Shown here in pieces: positions 6,341-7,498 of a stretch of DNA of 7,498 nucleotides; the first letter of the stretch is position 1, and each line of letters begins with the position of its first letter. The DNA is from BOG-908 sp964244695 (GTDB lineage Bacteria > Pseudomonadota > Alphaproteobacteria > Acetobacterales > Acetobacteraceae). A program made the position numbers and the translations under genes. Under the pieces are notes generated by a model. It was not told the origin of the DNA, made no database searches, and saw only the letters and a program-made list of their open reading frames with translations. The stretch spans positions 1 to 7,498 of the forward strand of contig CAXTJZ010000194.1 in assembly GCA_964244695.1 (NCBI GenBank), read 5' to 3'.

Positions 6341-7180
6341 ATGTTTTCTATTGCGCCAAGTCTGTCGCGTGAGCGCGACTTCCTTTCCGCCCGCTCGACT
6401 GGCGCCAAGCCGCCTGCCGATGCCGGGCAGGTGTTGCGGCGCATGAATGCGGCAAGGCTGCACTGGCTGATGCGTGCGCTTCCTGTCAGTACGCTGGAGG
6501 TGGAGATGGGTGGCGGACCCATGCTCATCCTGGCACCGCATCCGGATGACGAGACGTTGGGGTGTGGCGGTCTGATAGCCACGGCGCAGGCCGCCGGACG
6601 AGCGGTGTTCGTGCTGGTGTTGACGGATGGGACCGGTTCGCACCCGCGCTCCGCAGCTTATCCAGCCGCGCGGCTGCGCCGGCTACGCGAGGCGGAGAGC
6701 CGCCAGGCCGCACGCATGCTGGGACTGCCGGAAAGCCACGTCAGTTTCCTGGGGCTTACCGACACGCAGGCACCGCAGCGCGGCGAGGCGGCCGAGCAGG
6801 CGGCACGTGACATCGCTTCCCATGCGCAATCGGTCGGGGCCGGGGTGATCCTGACGACGTGGCGGCATGATCCGCATTGCGACCATCTTTCGGCCAGCCT
6901 GCTGGGCGGGCGTGCCGCTGCGCTGACGGGGGCTGCGCTGTTTGAGTATCCGGTGTGGGGGTGGACGCTGCCGCCGCGCCGGCTGTTGGAGGCACGTTCG
7001 CCGGTCGGGTTCCGGCTGGATGTGGGGCGGCATATTCCTGCGAAGCAGCGGGCGATCGCCTGCCATCGCTCCCAGTTGGGCGAGGTGGTCACGGACGATC
7101 CGGATGGGTTCACGCTGGAGAGCCAGTTCGTGGGGTTGTTCACCGAACGGTACGAGACGTTTCTGCGCGTGCAGGATTAG
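6341..7180 (+). CDS. PIG-L/LmbE family metal-dependent deacetylase
   Basis: The protein has 279 residues from ATG 6341. The family signature LILAPHPDDETLGCGG places the metal-binding HPDDE at residues 67-71, and HDPHCDH at 176-182 supplies the later histidine/aspartate cluster. GTGSHPRSAAYP and GLTDT also fit the family. Relatives are zinc-dependent hydrolases that remove acetyl groups from N-acetylglucosaminyl conjugates, as in glycolipid, thiol or antibiotic pathways; the substrate here cannot be told. There is no signal peptide or membrane segment. The start is uncertain. ATG 6341 has no spaced Shine-Dalgarno; GTG 6431 and ATG 6443 are in frame and would place HPDDE about 33-37 residues in, closer to many relatives, and the first 34 residues look poorly conserved. 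It follows the alpha-E gene by 138 nt with no recognisable promoter or terminator, so membership of the same operon is open. Confidence 0.9.
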   Translation: MFSIAPSLSRERDFLSARSTGAKPPADAGQVLRRMNAARLHWLMRALPVSTLEVEMGGGPMLILAPHPDDETLGCGGLIATAQAAGRAVFVLVLTDGTGSHPRSAAYPAARLRRLREAESRQAARMLGLPESHVSFLGLTDTQAPQRGEAAEQAARDIASHAQSVGAGVILTTWRHDPHCDHLSASLLGGRAAALTGAALFEYPVWGWTLPPRRLLEARSPVGFRLDVGRHIPAKQRAIACHRSQLGEVVTDDPDGFTLESQFVGLFTERYETFLRVQD

Positions 7181-7297
7181 GCAGGACGCCTGCGCTATTT
7201 CGGCCGGGCAGGTTCGTGCTGCCGACACGGCGCGTCCGCACCGGCTCGGGAAGCACGGTTTTGCGGTAATCTTGCGGGAGAAGGCCTGCCAGCCTCC

Positions 7298-7445
7298 TTA
7301 ACGCTCCGCAGCGAGAAGCCGGTTCACTAAGGCTGAGACGTCGGCCACCTTGAACGGCTTTTGCAGGAATGCGTCGTCGGCTATGCGTCTCAGGCCGTGC
7401 CTTCCGTTCATCGCGGTCAGCACGCGATGGTTGTCAGGAGTTAAG
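7298..7445 (-). pseudogene. C-terminal remnant of a response-regulator receiver domain, cut at a repeat
   Basis: Reading the minus strand back from the TAA at 7298-7300 gives 46 residues, PDNHRVLTAMNGRHGLR followed by RIADDAFLQKPFKVADV and a helix ending NRLLAAER. This matches the last third of a CheY-like receiver: a beta-4 strand ending in the switch Thr (VLTA), the invariant Lys-Pro in LQKPF, and the final helix. The phosphoacceptor aspartate and everything before beta-4 are missing, because the sequence passes into repeat copy D at 7446. The frame remains open through the repeat to the window edge, but those codons (ESKVFCFFSSEKKALL) are repeat translation. Most likely a gene broken by the repeat, or a decayed fragment. 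The intact 5' part could lie beyond the window. It is convergent with the deacetylase gene. Confidence 0.65.
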
Positions 7446-7498
7446 GGAAGCAAGGCCTTCTTTTCTGAAGAAAAGAAGCAAAAGACTTTTGACTCCGC
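7446..7498 (+). repeat. AT-rich palindromic repeat, copy D (runs to window edge)
   Basis: It reads GGAAGCAAGGCC, a 22-nt core palindrome at 7457-7478 (CTTCTTTTCT, GA, AGAAAAGAAG), then CAAAAGACTTTTGACTCCGC. It has the same orientation as copy A. Relative to A the ninth core pair is changed on both sides (T-A to C-G, at 7465 and 7470), preserving the stem. An opposing arm like that of A-B may lie beyond the window. It forms the boundary of the truncated receiver-domain gene. Confidence 0.88.

Noticed and set aside
7181..7223. Small hairpins after the deacetylase stop (GCAGG-ACG-CCTGC at 7181-7193; GGCAG...CTGCC at 7207-7223).
   Set aside because: Five-bp stems with no T tract are expected by chance at this GC content; too weak to call a terminator.

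Overview
The window is GC-rich coding DNA, mostly on the plus strand. It suggests an alphaproteobacterium, most likely of the Acetobacteraceae. This rests on base composition, the gene families present, and AT-rich palindromic repeats that resemble intergenic repeats I recall from that family. The taxonomic call is an inference.

Four consecutive plus-strand genes form one functional group. They are a fused circularly permuted ATP-grasp + alpha-E protein (118-2595), a transglutaminase-like cysteine hydrolase (2592-3470, overlapping the previous stop by 4 bp), a stand-alone circularly permuted ATP-grasp protein (3631-5064), and a stand-alone alpha-E protein (5201-6202). Comparative genomics has linked these families (DUF404/DUF407, DUF403 and transglutaminase) in a predicted amide- or peptide-bond-forming system. 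The ATP-grasp would build an amide bond, alpha-E would act as obligate helical partner, and the transglutaminase-like enzyme would cleave or transfer. The product remains unknown to me. The locus holds two ATP-grasp/alpha-E sets. The separate set keeps the expected active-site motifs; the fused set has lost several and may be a non-catalytic partner.

A PIG-L/LmbE-type metal-dependent deacetylase gene follows (6341-7180). On the minus strand at the right edge lies the last 46 codons of a response-regulator receiver domain (7298-7445), cut off at a repeat element.

The most interesting non-coding signal is a family of about 50-bp AT-rich palindromic repeats with four copies: 3472-3522, 3579-3629, 5136-5185 and 7446-7498. 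The 22-nt core hairpin stays perfectly paired in all four, although two copies carry different paired base changes. Two copies face each other between the transglutaminase and ATP-grasp genes and form a long inverted repeat ending one base before the ATP-grasp start codon. One sits just before the alpha-E start, and one abuts the truncated receiver gene. A different short repeat, three CTTGGTG units, precedes the first gene.
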